A stretch of 64,000 nt of DNA from Yinghuangia sp035454725 (GCF_051388935.1 NZ_JBPKBI010000005.1:248001-312000); one strand, 5' to 3'. Numbered from the stretch's first letter, positions 24,794 to 34,338 are shown. A program made the numbers and translations. Notes: a model not told the origin generated them from the letters alone.

Positions 24794-26326
24794 TCAGCCG
24801 ATCACCGGAGGCACGCCGTCATTGCGCCGACCGTTCCAGTACTCGTCGTCCTCCGTGAGGTAGTCCGCACGCTCCCGCCGACCCCGTTCCCCGGCGGGTG
24901 GTGCGGCAGCAGCGCCGCCATGCATGCCGCCTCCGGGCCGACCATGCGAAGTACCCCCAGTCGATGAGCCGGACGCACCGGCCGACGTGGTGTCACGCGA
25001 CCGAAGTCCGGAGCCGCCCGTGGTGAACTCCCGGCGACTACCGGGCCTGCCACTCGCGGGGGCTCCTCCGACGACACCTCCCGGCACTCCCCCCAGCGGG
25101 CGACCGGTCACCGAACGACCCGCTGCACCCCCCGACGGAGCCGGACCTCCCACGCCACCGGTCATCGGCATGCCCGTACGCCCGCCACTGACACGCCCCT
25201 CATGAGGCTGCTGCTGCCCCGGGCGCGCGGTCCCACCCACGACCCCCTCAGACCGCCGAGGCAAAACCCCTCCCGAAGCGGAAGGAGCAGCACCCGTTGT
25301 CTTGCCACCGATGCCCGACACGCGCGCTCCCGGCTGGACTCGGCCTCCGGCACCAACAATCCCCGAACCGCCGCTGCTCCCCGTACTCCCCCCGACAAAA
25401 CCTGTCGGAGCCGAAGACACAACAGAAGCAGGTACGTTGGTCGGCGTTTGCGGCGCAACCGCGAGACTCGTGTCGGGGACCACCGGCGCGGGCGCATACG
25501 AAGTCGGCGTCACCTGCGCCAAGTCGGCGGCAAGCGGCGGCGTCACCGCTGTCACACCGGACGGCACAACAGAACCAACATGCCCCCCACTCACCGTCCC
25601 CGCACCGCTGTCGGCGTATGCGGTCGGGTCGACCTGCGCCGTAGCTCCCCCCGAAACACGCCCGCCAGAACCGTATCCCTGACTCGAACCACCGGAAACC
25701 GCGGAGCTTCCAGAGCCCCCGGAACCTCCACCCACGCTGACGTCCTCACTCGCCCGGAAGAATTGGACGTCGTGGACATCGGCCGGCTTATGGAACTCCG
25801 GTCGGGGCTCAAGCTGCATCGTGTAAGCCGCGCCCTCGTAGCTCTGCGCGATGATCCGCATCTGCTCGGCGGCCCCCACCTGGGCGTCCCGGATCTCCTT
25901 GTCGCTCTGCACCATGGCCGCGGCAGCCGCCCCCGCGTCTGCGCCCGGCAACGGCACCGGATTCGCCACCATCGCCGCATGCTGGTCAAGCCGCTCCTGC
26001 GACACCTGCGGAAACCGAGCCTTCGCCTCGATGACCGTGCCCCCGACGAACTCCAGACGCGTCCCCTGGTTGTGCACGAAGTCCGCAAGCTGAAACGTCG
26101 AGTTCGTCAGACTCTGCGTCCACTTATGGAACCGGTCCCCAGCCGACCCGGTCCATACGACAGTCTCGCGCTTCAAGAACAACGCCAACGTCGCATCACG
26201 AAGCAACTGCGCAGACTCCACCAACCGCCTGCCCGCAGCAGAAATCTGCTCGCCATTCATCTGCTCCGAAAGACTCTTAAGCGACGCGTAGTCCATCCCC
26301 GAGAAATCCGTCGTCACAAGAACCAC
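24794..26326 (-). CDS. WXG100-like protein with long Gly/Ser/Pro-rich C-terminus
   Basis: 510 residues. Residues 1-110 resemble the helical hairpin of WXG100 and LXG proteins, with the turn WTGSAG at 58-63. Residues 110-190 add more helix (MVQSDKEIRDAQVGAAEQMRIIAQSYEGAAY). From about 200 to the end the sequence is low complexity, rich in Gly, Ser, Val, Pro, Thr and Ala, with runs of Gly-Ser, and ends in an acidic YLTEDDEYWNGRRND motif. WXG100 proteins are secreted ESX substrates or scaffolds; the extended tail is unlike a classical EsxA/B of about 100 residues. It is co-transcribed with the mycosin. Confidence 0.8.
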   Translation of the reverse strand: MVLVTTDFSGMDYASLKSLSEQMNGEQISAAGRRLVESAQLLRDATLALFLKRETVVWTGSAGDRFHKWTQSLTNSTFQLADFVHNQGTRLEFVGGTVIEAKARFPQVSQERLDQHAAMVANPVPLPGADAGAAAAAMVQSDKEIRDAQVGAAEQMRIIAQSYEGAAYTMQLEPRPEFHKPADVHDVQFFRASEDVSVGGGSGGSGSSAVSGGSSQGYGSGGRVSGGATAQVDPTAYADSGAGTVSGGHVGSVVPSGVTAVTPPLAADLAQVTPTSYAPAPVVPDTSLAVAPQTPTNVPASVVSSAPTGFVGGSTGSSGGSGIVGAGGRVQPGARVSGIGGKTTGAAPSASGGVLPRRSEGVVGGTARPGQQQPHEGRVSGGRTGMPMTGGVGGPAPSGGAAGRSVTGRPLGGVPGGVVGGAPASGRPGSRREFTTGGSGLRSRDTTSAGASGSSTGGTSHGRPGGGMHGGAAAAPPAGERGRRERADYLTEDDEYWNGRRNDGVPPVIG

Positions 26327-26381
26327 ATCCCCCGATCAACCAACACGACCGACATTTACACGCCCAACAGCCGACACGGCG

Positions 26382-26870
26382 TCACCCACTCGCCGCGCCC
26401 GGGGACGCCGGTGCCCCAGGAATCTGCGGCGGTGCGCCGGTCTTCGACGGGTCCGCAGGCGCCGCTGTGGGCACGTTCACGTTGAACGACAGCTCCTGAC
26501 CGGGCGCGCCCAGAATCAGGGTCAGCAGCTTGCGCTTGTTCTCGCCCTCGGTCACTGCCGTCGTATCCGCGGCTATGCGGATCGTCAGGGCCAACGCCTC
26601 GATTTGCTTGTGCAGCATGCGGGCGAAGCTGCGGATCTCCTCGGCCACGGCCAACGCCGTCTTGGACGCGTAATCGGCCTCGGTGAAACCCGCTCCGAAA
26701 ATCGCCGGGGCCAGCTCGGCCGGGACCGCGTCAACGGTCGGCAGATGCTCGATGTTCAACCGATCGAGAATGGCGAGGACTTCGCGCTCGAAGCTCTTCA
26801 GCGATTCGAGATCCGCTGTCATCCGGGCCACGTCGCCCGGGGATGCCGCTGCATCGGGCACTGGTGTCAC
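26382..26870 (-). CDS. small helical protein of the ESX accessory cluster
   Basis: 162 residues from a GTG with GGGGAGG six bases upstream. The bulk is alpha-helical and charged (ESLKSFEREVLAILDRLNIEHLP, then ALAVAEEIRSFARMLHKQIEALALTIRIAADTT), followed by an LGAPGQELSFNV segment and a Pro/Ala-rich tail. It has no transmembrane segment. The helical core and the position upstream of the WXG100-like gene suggest an ESX partner or substrate, though no Trp-x-Gly motif is present. It reads in the same direction as the WXG100-like gene, 56 bases upstream of it. The function is inferred from context only. Confidence 0.65.
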   Translation of the reverse strand: MTPVPDAAASPGDVARMTADLESLKSFEREVLAILDRLNIEHLPTVDAVPAELAPAIFGAGFTEADYASKTALAVAEEIRSFARMLHKQIEALALTIRIAADTTAVTEGENKRKLLTLILGAPGQELSFNVNVPTAAPADPSKTGAPPQIPGAPASPGAASG

Positions 26871-27212
26871 AGGTGCCTCCCCCCGTGGAAGCTTCCGGCA
26901 CCCGCAACCCGGGCACCCGCGCCTGAGTCTAGCCAACCGCCGCGCCGGAACCATCCCGATAAGGGACGCTGCCGACGCCTATCACTGCTTCGGGGGTTCG
27001 CGTACGGGTCATACCTCCCACCGGAAAGCACCGTGCGGCGGTCGGAACCCCCTGTTTCACCGGCCGTGGCCCGCACGAACCCTTGTCCGTACGGGCCTTC
27101 TCGTCCGGCCGCAGAACCATCATGGCCGCCTCCCCCGCACCAACTCCAGCGTTGCACGAACCGGCGCCACGGCTTGTGCCAACCGTCCGTGGCGCCGGGG
27201 CGATGCGCGATA
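26871..27212. other. 342-bp spacer with a candidate terminator
   Basis: GGCCCGCACG (27068-27077) pairs with CGTACGGGCC (27088-27097), one mismatch in ten, as a hairpin downstream of the large ATPase gene. No gene is supported in the rest. Confidence 0.5.
27068..27097 (-). terminator. candidate hairpin terminator after the ESX-associated ATPase gene
   Basis: An inverted repeat with 10-base arms, one internal mismatch and a 10-base loop lies about 115 bases after the stop. It has no T-run, so it is of uncertain strength. Confidence 0.4.
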
Positions 27213-29750
27213 TCAGCCCTCCAGGCTCGTGGTCCCGGCAGGCGCGGTCGTGGTCGGCGCGGGCGGTGCCGAGCTGGTCGTGGGTGACGACGACGCCGAA
27301 GCAGACGACGCCGGAGTGGTGCTTGAGCCACCCGGCGGCGAACTCGGCGTCGAGCCCCCCGTGTTCGGCCCCGGCGGCGTCGGCTGCGGAGCCGGCGGGA
27401 GCGGCGCTCCCCCCGGAGGGGGCGGAGGCGGCGGTGCCGGGGGCGGTGTCGTTCCCGGTGTGGTCGCGGACGCGCTCACCGTCGGGGACTTCGTCGTGGA
27501 GGGGCTCCGCGCGTCGCTCGGGGCCGGGGAGTTGCGGGTGTCCGACGGCGCGGCCTCCGAGCGGCGGTCGTCCGCGCCCGTGACCGGGGCCACGACCACC
27601 GCGGAGTTACCGCCGACAGGCACGGTACGGCTGACCGTCACGTCGTCGGTGCTCGGGCTTTCTCCTCCGTTCGAGGTGTCGCTGCTTCCCATGCCGACCA
27701 CGACGCCGAGGGTCACCACGAGGAGGGCCGCGGCGCCGAGCGTCATGACACCGCGTTTGCCGGCCATCGACGCGGACATCGCGCGGCGGCGGCTGACCGC
27801 GGTGGCGTCCACCGCGATGCCTCCGCCGACCGCCCGGGGGCGTTCCCCGGCCAGGAGGAGCACCCTGCGGTCGGCGGCGAGGCCGCGCTTGTCGGCGGCG
27901 TCGCGCAGGCGTGAGGCGGCGGTCGCCTCCTCGCGGGCCTGGTCGGTGTCCCCCTCGCACAGTGCCAGTACCGCCAACTCGTGGCGGAACCAAGCTTGTT
28001 CAGCCGATGCTCCGGAGGATTCGGAGGCCGCACGGCCGAGTTCCAGGCAGTTGCGCCACGCCTCGAAGCGCAGCGCGGACGCGAACGCGGGTGCCGCGGC
28101 GCGGGCGAGGACACGTACCGAACTCGGTTTGCCGAGGCGTTCGACCTCGCGCAGGCAGGCCAGGATCACCTCGGCCTCGTCGGCGACTTGCGCGGCGCCC
28201 ACGGTCGGGTGCGAGACCCACCACGTGAAGTGCTGCATCGCCGCGACGGTCCACGACGACGGGCCGCGCAACAGGCCGGCGGCTTCCTCCGCGACGCCGC
28301 CGGCTAGGCGGTATCGGCCGCCTTCGACGACGGCCAGCCCCGTCGCGACAAGTTCGCCCGCGGCGCTGTGCGCGTCGGTCGCGCCGGTGAGCGCCGGCAG
28401 GTGGTCTGGGTCGGGCAGCATGCCCTCCAACGCCGCGCCCAGACGCAGCACTTGCTGTGCCGACGACGACAACAGCGGCACCAGCCGGGGGACGAACAGC
28501 CGCGGTTCGCCCGGTGACGGCAACTCCGGTGTGGGAGACCCGAATTGCGCGGTGAAGATGTCGTACGCGGACGCCTCCTCGCCGAGGTCGCCCTTCCCGT
28601 CCGCCCCGCCCGGGCGAACTCCCGTCCCGAGACGGGCGAGCAAGGCGCCGGCCTGCACGAACCGGCCGGGGTGGCCGTCCACTTCGAACCACAGCGCGGC
28701 TGCCCACGCCAGTTCCTCGTCATCGAGCTCGCGGTCGGCGGCGCGCGCGAGGAGGGCGAACGACGCTTCCTGCGGGAGGCCGCCGAGGGTGATCTCGTGG
28801 AACGGCGAATCGGCCCGCGCGGCTGCCTCCGCAATGCCGCCGTCCGGATTGCGCGCGGATGGCCTCGCCGCGACCAGGAACACGCATTCCGGTGCCATGC
28901 GCAGGAGTTCGTCGATCTCGTCGGAGCGGATGTCGAGGTCGTCGATGACCACCAAAGCGGCGACGTCGGCGAGGAGTCCGGCCAGGGTGTCGCGGCCCGG
29001 GCGGTGCGGGTCGCCGGTGAAGCACGCGTCGTGGAACTGCTGGAGGAGGTCGTCGAGCCCGCGTCGGCTGCCGTCGAGAAACACGACACCGTCGGGGGCG
29101 CCGGCCGCGTCCTCCGACGCGAGGTACTTGAGCAGCGTGCTGCGCCCGATCCCGGCGGGCCCGTTCACGCGTACGGACGTCCCCTGGCCCAACAGACCGC
29201 GTATCGCCGCGATTTCGCCTTTGCGGCCGAGCGGCAGAGATTCCGTGGGTCGGGCGACGGCGCTGCGGCGCGCGGGAATCGGCCGCGACGCCACGGGAAG
29301 CCGTACGACTTCGCTGCCGTCCGGGGTGCCGAGAGTCAAAAGGTGCTCGCCGACGGCAAGTTGGACCAGCGCGCCGACCCCTGTCGGCCCCGCGACACCG
29401 GTGAACGCGGCTTCGCCCAGCGGCCGTTCGTCGGCCGGACCGTCGCGGCGGGGCTGCTCGTCCGGCTCATCCCAGCGCCGGAAGGGCGCCCCGGCGCCTT
29501 CGGCCCGGGTTCCGTGGGCATCCCCGCCACGGTCATGCGCGTCGTCCGCTCCGCCCGATCCCGGCCCGTCGTCCACATCGGGCAGCATCGCCAGGCGCAC
29601 GCGCTCGGCGCGTCCCATACGACCGAACCGACGCTCAGGCGACGGCCCGCCGCCCGCTTCGTCCCCCTCACGCGCCCCTGTGCCGGCAGCCCCGTCCCGG
29701 CTCTGCGGGTCCTGGTGCCCGTCCCCGACGCGCCGCGGGGTTCTGTCCAT
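27213..29750 (-). CDS. large membrane-associated ATP-binding protein of the ESX cluster with degenerate Walker A
   Basis: 845 residues from an ATG with AAGGAG close upstream. Residues 1-120 are polar and Asp/Gly/Arg-rich. A nucleotide-binding domain starts near 125: the P-loop GPAGIGRST at 197-205 has Arg where Walker A has Lys, and Walker B reads LVVIDDLD at 267-273. Helical repeats follow to about 600, then one transmembrane helix (about 690-710) and a Pro/Ser/Thr-rich tail. Streptomyces type VII loci carry similar ATP-binding proteins. The role is unknown; the missing Lys may mean weak or altered nucleotide handling. The frame could start earlier, but only this ATG has a Shine-Dalgarno. 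Confidence 0.75.
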   Translation of the reverse strand: MDRTPRRVGDGHQDPQSRDGAAGTGAREGDEAGGGPSPERRFGRMGRAERVRLAMLPDVDDGPGSGGADDAHDRGGDAHGTRAEGAGAPFRRWDEPDEQPRRDGPADERPLGEAAFTGVAGPTGVGALVQLAVGEHLLTLGTPDGSEVVRLPVASRPIPARRSAVARPTESLPLGRKGEIAAIRGLLGQGTSVRVNGPAGIGRSTLLKYLASEDAAGAPDGVVFLDGSRRGLDDLLQQFHDACFTGDPHRPGRDTLAGLLADVAALVVIDDLDIRSDEIDELLRMAPECVFLVAARPSARNPDGGIAEAAARADSPFHEITLGGLPQEASFALLARAADRELDDEELAWAAALWFEVDGHPGRFVQAGALLARLGTGVRPGGADGKGDLGEEASAYDIFTAQFGSPTPELPSPGEPRLFVPRLVPLLSSSAQQVLRLGAALEGMLPDPDHLPALTGATDAHSAAGELVATGLAVVEGGRYRLAGGVAEEAAGLLRGPSSWTVAAMQHFTWWVSHPTVGAAQVADEAEVILACLREVERLGKPSSVRVLARAAAPAFASALRFEAWRNCLELGRAASESSGASAEQAWFRHELAVLALCEGDTDQAREEATAASRLRDAADKRGLAADRRVLLLAGERPRAVGGGIAVDATAVSRRRAMSASMAGKRGVMTLGAAALLVVTLGVVVGMGSSDTSNGGESPSTDDVTVSRTVPVGGNSAVVVAPVTGADDRRSEAAPSDTRNSPAPSDARSPSTTKSPTVSASATTPGTTPPPAPPPPPPPGGAPLPPAPQPTPPGPNTGGSTPSSPPGGSSTTPASSASASSSPTTSSAPPAPTTTAPAGTTSLEG

Positions 29751-30174
29751 GAGTCTCCTTCGTTCCCCGTACACGGACCGCCGCGGCCGGGCACCCACGC
29801 CGTCACCCCGCACGGTCAACGGATCCGCACTCTCCGGTACGGCCGAATGTGGATCATCAGTGTGCCGCCCCGCCCGTCTGCCCGCCAGCGCCCGACCGAT
29901 GTTCCCCAGCGTGCCACCGGCGTCACGCTGCGGCGTCGCACACCGCGAAACCTTCGCCTACTCTCCACATCGCGGGAAAACGCGCGGCGGAAAGCCCGGG
30001 GCGCACGGTACCCGACCGTCGGCATGACGACGGTGACAAAGCAGAAGCCGGTGGCCACCCGCGCAGGGTGGCCACCGGCCGCCGGGAACGTCGGCAAGGG
30101 ATCCGTCGGCGAGCGTCACCGCCGCCGCGACGGTACGGTCGACGCCGGGCCTGCCACGGCGAAGCCGAACCGGC
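29751..30174. other. 424-bp spacer carrying the ecm terminator
   Basis: It contains the strong hairpin at 30047-30079 and is otherwise of low coding character. The promoter of the ESX-associated ATPase should be here; no specific -10 was identified. Confidence 0.45.
30047..30079 (-). terminator. terminator after ethylmalonyl-CoA mutase
   Basis: GCCGGTGGCCACCC (30047-30060) and its perfect complement (30066-30079) form a 14-bp stem with a 5-base loop. On the minus strand it is followed by TTCTGCTTTG. It lies about 95 bases after the mutase stop. Confidence 0.85.
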
Positions 30175-32220
30175 TTACGCTTCCAGCCCGTTCGCCTTGC
30201 GGATCTCCGCCACGATCCGCTCCATGATCTCCGTGATGCCGAAGTCCTTGGGCGTGAACACCGCCGCGACGCCCTGTGCCAGCAACGCCTGTTCGTCCGC
30301 CGACGGGATGATCCCGCCGACGACGACCGGGACATCGTCCAGGCCGGCCGCGCGCATGCGCTCCAACACGTCGGGGATCAGCTCCAGGTGCGAGCCGGAG
30401 AGGATCGACAGCCCGATGCAGTGCACGTCCTCCTCAACTGCCGCCGCCACGATCTGCGCCGGGGTGAGGCGGATGCCCTGGTAGACGACCTCGAAGCCGA
30501 CATCGCGCGCCCGCACGGCGATCTGCTCGGCGCCGTTGGAGTGCCCGTCCAGGCCCGGCTTGCCGACCAACAGCCGCAGCCGGCCGCCCAGTTCCTCGCC
30601 CGTCGCACGCACGGCCTCGCGGACCGCGGTGAGTTCGGCACCACCCTCCTGGACCCCGACGACGCCGGACACGCCCGTCGGCGCCCGGTATTCGCCGAAC
30701 TCCTCGCGCAGCGCGCCCGCCCACTCGCCCGTCGTGACGCCGGCGCGCACGCACTCAAGCGTGGCGGGCATGAGGTTCACGGCGGCGTTCGTGCCCGTCG
30801 CCTTCCAGGCACGCGCGTCCACCCGCAGCCGGTCGAGTGCCGCGTCCGCGGCCGATTGGTCGCGCTGCGCACGCCACGCGCGCACCGCCTCCGCCGCGGC
30901 CGATTCGACGGCCGGGTCGACGGTCTGGATCGCCGTGTCCAGGTCCGCGGTCAGGGGGTTCGGCTCGGTCGTGTCGAACTTGTTGACGCCCACGACGATT
31001 TCGTCGCCCGCCTCGATGCGGGCCCGGCGCGCCGCGTGGGAGGCGACGAGCTGCGACTTCATGTAGCCGGACTCGATCGCCGCGACCGCGCCGCCCATCG
31101 CCTGGACGCGGTCGATCTCCTCCTTCGCGCCGACGATCAGCTCGCCGACCTTGCGCTCGACGACCTTCGAGCCGGTGAAGATGTCGTCGTACTCCAGCAG
31201 GTCCGACTCGTAGGCGAGCACCTGCTGGATGCGCAGCGACCACTGCTGGTCCCACGGCCGCGGCAGGCCGAGCGCCTCGTTCCAGGCCGGCAACTGCACC
31301 GCCCGCGCGCGGGCGTCCTTCGACAGTGTCACCGCGAGCATCTCCAGCACGATGCGCTGGACGTTGTTCTCCGGCTGCGCCTCGGTCAAACCCAGGGAGT
31401 TGACCTGCACGCCGTAGCGGAAGCGGCGGTGCTTGGGGTCCTCGACACCGTAGCGCTCGCGCGTGATCTCGTCCCAGAGCTGGACGAACGCCCGCATCTT
31501 GCACATCTCCTCGACGAACCGCACGCCGGCGTTCACGAAGAAGGAGATGCGCGCCACCACGTCGCCCATGCGCTCCTGGGGCACCTGCCCGCTGTCGCGC
31601 ACGGCGTCCAGCACGGCGATCGCGGTGCACAGGGCGTACGCGATCTCCTGGACGGGCGTGGCCCCGGCCTCCTGCAGGTGGTAGCTGCAGATGTTTATCG
31701 GGTTCCACTTGGGGATGTTCGAGACGGTGTACGCGACCGTGTCGGTGATCAGCTTGAGCGACGGCCCCGGCGGAAAGACGTACGTCCCCCGCGACAGGTA
31801 CTCCTTGATGATGTCGTTCTGCGTGGTGCCGGCGAGCTTCGCGATGTCCGCGCCCTGCTCCTCGGCGGCGACCTGGTAGAGCGCGAGCATCCACAGCGCG
31901 GTCGCGTTGATGGTCATCGACGTGTTCATCCCGTCGAGCGGGATGCCGTCGAACAGTTGGCGCATGTCGCCGATGTGCGAGACCGGCACGCCGACCTTCC
32001 CCACCTCGCCGCGCGCCAGCTCGTGGTCGGGGTCGTAGCCGGTCTGCGTCGGCAGGTCGAAGGCGACCGACAGACCGGTCTGGCCCTTGGCCAGGTTGCG
32101 CCGGTAGAGGGCGTTGGACTCCTTGGCCGAGGAGTGGCCGGCGTACGTGCGCATGACCCACGGGCGGTCACGCTGCGGCCGATCGGGTGAGGGCTGAGCT
32201 GAGGGCGTCTGGCTCGCCAC
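30175..32220 (-). CDS. ecm: ethylmalonyl-CoA mutase (MeaA/Ecm), adenosylcobalamin-dependent
   Basis: 681 residues from a GTG with GGAGG upstream. The N-terminal catalytic barrel (about 25-500) holds family motifs such as RTYAGHSSAKESN and FDLPTQTGYD, and NNVQRIVLEMLAVTLSKDARARAVQLPAWNEALGLPRPWDQQ. The C-terminal cobalamin-binding domain has the DxHxxG motif (GLDGHSNG) near 555. Both domains on one chain and this sequence match MeaA proteins, which convert ethylmalonyl-CoA to methylsuccinyl-CoA in the ethylmalonyl-CoA pathway of acetate and butyrate assimilation. Crotonyl-CoA carboxylase/reductase is not in the window. A hydroxybutyryl-CoA dehydrogenase and a cobalamin adenosyltransferase lie nearby. 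Confidence 0.92.
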   Translation of the reverse strand: MASQTPSAQPSPDRPQRDRPWVMRTYAGHSSAKESNALYRRNLAKGQTGLSVAFDLPTQTGYDPDHELARGEVGKVGVPVSHIGDMRQLFDGIPLDGMNTSMTINATALWMLALYQVAAEEQGADIAKLAGTTQNDIIKEYLSRGTYVFPPGPSLKLITDTVAYTVSNIPKWNPINICSYHLQEAGATPVQEIAYALCTAIAVLDAVRDSGQVPQERMGDVVARISFFVNAGVRFVEEMCKMRAFVQLWDEITRERYGVEDPKHRRFRYGVQVNSLGLTEAQPENNVQRIVLEMLAVTLSKDARARAVQLPAWNEALGLPRPWDQQWSLRIQQVLAYESDLLEYDDIFTGSKVVERKVGELIVGAKEEIDRVQAMGGAVAAIESGYMKSQLVASHAARRARIEAGDEIVVGVNKFDTTEPNPLTADLDTAIQTVDPAVESAAAEAVRAWRAQRDQSAADAALDRLRVDARAWKATGTNAAVNLMPATLECVRAGVTTGEWAGALREEFGEYRAPTGVSGVVGVQEGGAELTAVREAVRATGEELGGRLRLLVGKPGLDGHSNGAEQIAVRARDVGFEVVYQGIRLTPAQIVAAAVEEDVHCIGLSILSGSHLELIPDVLERMRAAGLDDVPVVVGGIIPSADEQALLAQGVAAVFTPKDFGITEIMERIVAEIRKANGLEA

Positions 32221-32450
32221 GGGGACCTCCGGGAGGGTTCCGGGCCCGCTCGGCGGCGACGGCTGCCGGCCCTCGGTTCCTCATCGACGGGGTCCGGCGC
32301 ACGCCGCACCGGCGCGGCCCTGCTTACCCCGGAGTGTACTGACGGGTAATGCGTCTTGGCAGCGCGCGTGACCGAGATCAACGGAACAAAAGGCCCGCGA
32401 TCGGCCCTCGGGCCGTCCCGGCTCGCCCTATTTGTTCCGGATAGGGGGCC

Positions 32451-32756
32451 TCAGGCCGCGACGGCGCCCTCCAGGATGAGGATGCGGTGCAGCCGGGTGA
32501 TGACGAGGACGCGGTGGACCGCCGGCGTGACGCCGCGCAGGATGAAGCGGCGCTCGCGCCGGCCGGCACGGCGGTGTATGGCGACCAGGAGGCCGAGACC
32601 GGTGGCGTCGAGGGAATCCACCCCGGAGACGTCGAGGACGAAATCGCCCTCGCCGCGGTCGATCGCCTCGTGCACACGCGACCGCACATCGGCGGCGGAG
32701 TGGACGTCGAGCGGGCCGCTCAGATGCAGCTCATCGGTGTCGCCCCAGATGTGCAT
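32451..32756 (-). CDS. STAS-domain anti-sigma-factor antagonist-like protein
   Basis: 101 residues from an ATG with GGAGGAGG upstream. The STAS fold is clear: LHLSGPLDVHSAADVRSRVHEAI, then FVLDVSGVDSLDATGLGLLVAIHRRA, in which the Ser in the DSLDATGLG loop is the likely phosphorylation site, and a C-terminal beta-alpha region. Such proteins bind anti-sigma kinases and release sigma factors when dephosphorylated. No cognate kinase or sigma-B-like gene is adjacent, so the partner is elsewhere. It stands alone between the mutase and the dehydrogenase, transcribed in the same direction. Confidence 0.9.
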   Translation of the reverse strand: MHIWGDTDELHLSGPLDVHSAADVRSRVHEAIDRGEGDFVLDVSGVDSLDATGLGLLVAIHRRAGRRERRFILRGVTPAVHRVLVITRLHRILILEGAVAA

Positions 32757-32984
32757 GTCGCCTCCTCCGGTCGGGGAGTGTCCGGCTCTGATGCGCGGGT
32801 GCGTCTCATCAGAACACCGGAATCGGCCTTGGCTCCGATTCCTTGAGGAACTTCACCCATTCAAGCGACAAAGGCGAGCCCGGGATCATTCCCGGACCCG
32901 CCCTGACCGGCGTGTCGCGTACGTCTCATCCGTCACGCTCACCGGAGCACCGGCCGACCGCGCCCGTCCCGCACCGCCGCGCGG

Positions 32985-33836
32985 TCACTCGTACGAGTAG
33001 AAGCCCTTGCCGCTCTTCCGGCCCAGGTCGCCCGCGGTGACCATGCGGTCCAGCAGCTCCGGCGGGGCGAACTTCTCGTCCTTGGTCGACTCGTAGATGT
33101 TGGCCGAGGCGTTGCGCATGATGTCGACGCCGGTCAGGTCGATCGTGGCCAGCGGGCCCATCGCGTGGCTGAAGCCGAGCTTGCACGCGGTGTCGATGTC
33201 CTCGGCGGTCGCCACCCCCGACTCGTAGAGCCGGACGGCCTCGGTGGTGAGCGCGGCGATCAGGCGCGTGGTGACGAAGCCGGCGATGTCGCGGTTCACC
33301 ACGATGCAGGTCTTGCCGACGCCCTCGGCGAACGCCCGCGCGACGGCCAGCGTCTCATCCGACGTCTTGTAGCCGCGCACGAGTTCGCAGAGCTGCATCA
33401 GCGGCACGGGCGAGAAGAAGTGCGTGCCGACCACGGCCTCGGGACGGCCGGTGACGGCGGCGATCTGCGTGATCGGCAGCGCCGAGGTGTTCGAGGCAAG
33501 CACCGCGCCGTCCTTGGCGATGCGGTCGAGCTCGCGGAAGACCTCCTGCTTGACCTCGATCTTCTCGAACACCGCTTCGACGAGGAGGTCCGCGTCACCG
33601 GCCGCATCCAGGTCGGTGGTGGTCGTCAGGCGCGCGAGAGCGGCCTCGGCGTCCTCGGCCGACAGCTTCCCCTTGGCGACGAACTTGTCGTACGACGCGG
33701 CGATACCGCTCCGGGCCCGGTCCAGGGCGGCCTCGGTGACGTCGCGCAGGACGACCTCGTAACCGTGCTGTGCGGAAACCTGGGCGATCCCGGCGCCCAT
33801 GAGCCCGGCGCCGATAACGGCGATCTTCTTCGTCAC
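32985..33836 (-). CDS. 3-hydroxybutyryl-CoA dehydrogenase
   Basis: 283 residues, the usual single-unit length. NAD motif AVIGAGLMGAGIAQV near 6-20, catalytic-region segment FFSPVPLMQLCELV near 140, and the C-terminal domain with GFVTTRLIAAL and LGFSHAMGPLATIDLTGVD. It catalyses 3-hydroxybutyryl-CoA and acetoacetyl-CoA interconversion. The GTG start has GAGAGG upstream; an ATG 129 bases earlier has no support. It sits between the STAS gene and a small membrane-protein gene, close to ethylmalonyl-CoA mutase, which fits butyrate and acetate metabolism. Confidence 0.92.
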   Translation of the reverse strand: MTKKIAVIGAGLMGAGIAQVSAQHGYEVVLRDVTEAALDRARSGIAASYDKFVAKGKLSAEDAEAALARLTTTTDLDAAGDADLLVEAVFEKIEVKQEVFRELDRIAKDGAVLASNTSALPITQIAAVTGRPEAVVGTHFFSPVPLMQLCELVRGYKTSDETLAVARAFAEGVGKTCIVVNRDIAGFVTTRLIAALTTEAVRLYESGVATAEDIDTACKLGFSHAMGPLATIDLTGVDIMRNASANIYESTKDEKFAPPELLDRMVTAGDLGRKSGKGFYSYE

Positions 33837-33994
33837 GTCGAACCTCTCTTCGTGCATGCGATCGTGCGCACTCGCGCGGGCGATTCCTCCTCGGGGAGAG
33901 TAACGGCCACCCGATCGGCGTCCGCCGCAGGTCCCTCGCTGTCCCTCCCAGGCCCCGTGCGGCACCCTGGTAGGGGGTCCGGGAGAGAGGCGCC

Positions 33995-34312
33995 ATGGAC
34001 AGTACGTACCTGCTCACGCCGCTGATCGGTTTCGGCGTCGTCGCACTCTTGGCGCTGCTCCTGCGCTGGACCTTCAGCCGCGGCCACTCGCTCGTCACGC
34101 GCGCTCCGCGCCGGGGCACCCCCGACGACTACGGCCTGCTGGTGGTGGTCGCCGCCCCCGCCGACCCCGATCACGGCCGCCGCCTGTGCGGCGTCCTGAC
34201 CGCGGACGGCATCCGCTGCACACTCGTCGAGACCACGGACGGCCCGCGCGTCATGGTGTGGCCGCCGGACGAGGAAGCCGCCCGGCTCGCCCTCGCCCGG
34301 CACTCCGACTGA
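33995..34312 (+). CDS. small conserved membrane protein
   Basis: 105 residues from an ATG with GAGAGG close upstream. One N-terminal transmembrane helix (about 8-27, PLIGFGVVALLALLL) is followed by a cytoplasmic or external domain of about 75 residues with a VVVAAPADPDHGRRLCGVLTADGIRCTLVETTDGPRVMVWP core, which looks like an alpha/beta fold. Members are common in Streptomyces near murA. There is no assigned function. It is convergent with murA, with 26 bases between the stops. Confidence 0.75.
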   Translation: MDSTYLLTPLIGFGVVALLALLLRWTFSRGHSLVTRAPRRGTPDDYGLLVVVAAPADPDHGRRLCGVLTADGIRCTLVETTDGPRVMVWPPDEEAARLALARHSD

Positions 34313-34338
34313 CCGGCCGCCCCCACCGCCGGCTCGGC

